A DNA stretch of 64,000 bases from Prevotella heparinolytica (GTDB lineage: Bacteria; Bacteroidota; Bacteroidia; Bacteroidales; Bacteroidaceae). Shown here piece after piece: positions 62,429 to 64,000 of the stretch. A program made the position numbers and the translations under genes. The stretch lies in the NCBI RefSeq assembly GCF_004342845.1, contig NZ_SLXB01000019.1, forward strand, positions 1 through 64,000. The letters are read 5' to 3'. The notes under the pieces are model-generated. The model saw only the letters and a program-made list of their open reading frames with translations, was not told where the DNA came from and ran no database searches. Numbering within the stretch: position 1 is the first letter of the stretch; every line of letters starts with the position of its first letter.

Positions 62429-62566
62429 GCGGAAAAATATGTAAAGAGCAACTAATAGTGACTTTTGGGGATTAATCCGAGGTGCATGTGAGAATGTTAA
62501 CTCGGCTCACTCCCCGACAAATCCGTTGACAGTTCATCATATCTCAAAAGCTACTTTACCTTAAGA

Positions 62567-62720
62567 TGTGGGCTTAGCTCTCCTAAGGTGTGGGCTTGGC
62601 TCTCCTAAAGTGCGGGCTTACGCCTCTTGAAGTGTGGGCTTACGCCTGCTAAAGTGTGGGCTTACACCTCTTCAAGTGTGGGCATATGCTTCTTCAAGTG
62701 TGGGCTTAGGATTGTGTAGG
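62567..62720. repeat. 22-bp phased array of seven units, word TGTGGGCTTACGCCTC
   Basis: TGTGGGC (once TGCGGGC) starts at 62567, 62589, 62611, 62633, 62655, 62677 and 62699, each exactly 22 bp apart. Units read TGTGGGCTTACGCCTCTTGA with variation mainly in the second half; only weakly palindromic (GGC-TTAC-GCC). It lies between the riboswitch and tnaA. The rest of 62356-62960 contains no gene I can identify. Confidence 0.9.
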
Positions 62721-62962
62721 CATAAAATATCGAATTGCCTTGAATTACAAACATGGAGGAACTCCTTCATCGTGTTTTCGCATTTGTTCCACTTTTTTAT
62801 AATGTAAATGTCCGGGCGAAATCACTTCGACCGGACACCATCAAATAAACTTGGCAGAGTTTATTTACTTTCTTTGAATCAAGTTTGGTGAATGAAATGA
62901 TAGGACGATTTGTCCGGCTCATTAAACTCAACGCTTTTTCCTCGAAAGCTATGATAAAGGTG

Positions 62963-63144
62963 TGCATGGCAGGTCTTCTGACTTGTTTCTGCTTCAGACG
63001 CCTTCCCGGAAGCAGAAACTTCCAGTGGCATAGGGTAAATTGTCTGCGGCATTTTATGAAACTTACAGCAGCGGGACTGTTCAGGATTTGCACCTGATTC
63101 CCTTTTAATTGCCATCCTTGGATAGGAGTGGCAAACCAATGCAT
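62963..63144 (-). ncRNA. Cobalamin riboswitch (AdoCbl/B12 type)
   Basis: Reading the minus strand, all the landmarks appear in order: closing stem GCATTGG/CCATGC, GGGAATCAGGTGCAAATCCT then GAACAGTCCCGCTGCTGTAA (the conserved core), GCCACTGG (B12 box region), GGGAAGGCG and AGTCAGAAGACCTGCC. Such elements turn off B12 uptake or synthesis genes when cobalamin is plentiful. The only gene downstream in its direction is tnaA, 610 bp away with its own promoter element. A hairpin GTCCGG...CCGGAC follows at about 62812-62840 without a T-run. Confidence 0.93.
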
Positions 63145-63249
63145 TGCAAAGATAAAGATTTTTTCTTAGAAAACAAAACAACTTCCTCTCAAGTGAGGGA
63201 GACGTTCTTCTTTTTTATTCTACAGGCATAAAAATCGCAGATTTTTATC

Positions 63250-63257
63250 TAAGTTTG
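63250..63257 (+). promoter_or_regulatory. -7 element of the last gene
   Basis: TAAGTTTG fits TAnnTTTG, 20 bp before the start at 63277. No TTTG box at the expected place. Confidence 0.45.
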
Positions 63258-63276
63258 CATCACCAAACAAGATGAA

Positions 63277-64000
63277 ATGAAAAGACTTATACATATATGT
63301 AGAGATTATTGTAAAAAGCACTACTTGCTGTTGATCGTGGCACTATTTGCCGTGGCTGGAACTATTTGGCTGAATGCATCTCCTTTCCGTTCCGGTTTTG
63401 AGATTGTCGATGATTTGGGAGGTAACATATTCCCTTCCGGCATTCTTTCGGTGGCAACTACTGATGCACAAGTTATTATCCCTGCCGATTCCATGTATGT
63501 GGGTAATCCCAAGTCGTGCATCGCTATTCGCATGCGTTCGGGCAAGGCTTACAGCCGTGTCCGGATAGAAGTGGCCGAGACACCGTTCTTCTCTCGTTCT
63601 GTATCTGAATTTGTATTGGAAAAGTCGAGGACCGAATACACTATTTATCCCGATCTTATCTGGAATTACGAAGCCTTGAAAAGAAATAATCAGGCCGAAC
63701 CTATCAGTGTGGCTGTAACGGTTGAGATAAACGGCAAGGATTTGGGGCAGAGCGTGCGTACCTTTTCCGTTCGTAGCCTGAACGAGTGCTTGCTGGGCTA
63801 CGTCACCGGCGGTACCAGGTTTCACGATACCGGTATCTTCTTCGCTGCTTATGTCAACGAGGAAAACCCAATGATAGACCAACTGTTGCGTGAGGCGTTG
63901 AATACCCGTATTGTGAATCGTTTTTTAGGCTATCAGGCCGGTAAGCCCGAGGCTGTGGACAAACAGGTATATGCCTTATGGAATGTGTTGCAGAAGCGTA
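63277..64000 (+). CDS. Membrane-anchored protein of unknown function, 3' end outside window
   Basis: Open from the ATG at 63277 to the window edge (241 codons, incomplete). MKRLIHICRDYCKKHYLLLI leads into one membrane segment (residues 17-35, LLLIVALFAVAGTIWLNA). The rest looks like an extracytoplasmic beta-rich domain (SGILSVATTDAQVIIPADSM; CIAIRMRSGKAYSRVRIEVA) followed by a helical part (NPMIDQLLREALNTRIVNRF). I do not recognise the family. It diverges from the cobalamin riboswitch, so it is not controlled by it. Confidence 0.75.
   Translation, partial: MKRLIHICRDYCKKHYLLLIVALFAVAGTIWLNASPFRSGFEIVDDLGGNIFPSGILSVATTDAQVIIPADSMYVGNPKSCIAIRMRSGKAYSRVRIEVAETPFFSRSVSEFVLEKSRTEYTIYPDLIWNYEALKRNNQAEPISVAVTVEINGKDLGQSVRTFSVRSLNECLLGYVTGGTRFHDTGIFFAAYVNEENPMIDQLLREALNTRIVNRFLGYQAGKPEAVDKQVYALWNVLQKR

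Noticed and set aside
62356..62566. TnaC-type leader peptide for tnaA
   Set aside because: No short frame with a conserved Trp ahead of tnaA was found on the minus strand.
62567..62720. CRISPR array
   Set aside because: Units are 22 bp with no separate unique spacers and no cas genes nearby; repeats vary along their second half instead of alternating with spacers.
62797..63144. 115-codon minus-strand open frame as a protein gene
   Set aside because: It runs through the cobalamin riboswitch core, and its translation has no family features.

Overview
The window comes from a gut Bacteroides-type chromosome. Evidence: promoters of the Bacteroidota form (TTTG, 19 bp, TAnnTTTG), a SusC/SusD pair, NQR operon, GldE, galM-transporter-galK operon, and the myo-inositol phosphate synthase/PgpA/CDP-alcohol transferase/PAP2 cluster described for Bacteroides inositol lipids. 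No rRNA, tRNA, CRISPR array, complete transposase or prophage was seen.

Layout. 0-8 kb (- strand): RluA-type pseudouridine synthase, a 52-aa basic protein, two lipoproteins (one an M48 protease), and the operon galM-MFS-galK. 8-14 kb: manA (+), then a glycosyltransferase plus hybrid histidine kinase (-). 14-20 kb: nqrABCDEF. 20-28 kb: DEAD-box helicase, serC-serA-DUF1015, glycerate kinase, YigZ. 28-32 kb: a HpaII-family restriction endonuclease without a methylase, three small envelope-stress type proteins, RhlE. 32-37 kb: SPOR lipoprotein, then a surface cluster (YjbH-like barrel, lipoprotein with a His-rich tail, OmpA, second YjbH). 37-44 kb: ruvX, def, TPR protein, thrS-infC-rpmI-rplT. 44-49 kb: inositol-lipid operon. 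49-55 kb: SusC/SusD. 55-64 kb: HU, a 30-aa ribosomal-type protein, RNase G, mutY-ssb-gldE-PPTase, tryptophanase, a cobalamin riboswitch with no evident target, and the start of an unknown membrane-anchored protein.

The most unusual content is intergenic. At least nine arrays consist of short palindromic 'words' repeated at a strict 22-bp step (21 in one case, 11 in another). The word differs between arrays while the step is kept. Three of them lie inside copies of a ~340-bp element; two copies have matching terminal inverted repeats and 8-9-bp flanking direct repeats, so it looks like a non-autonomous mobile element. One copy has inserted into a unit of another 22-bp array. I know of no named feature class that explains the constant step with changing words.

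Gene calls rest on reading motifs and full-length similarity from memory. Nothing was searched or computed beyond hand counting, so family names marked as from memory should be treated that way.
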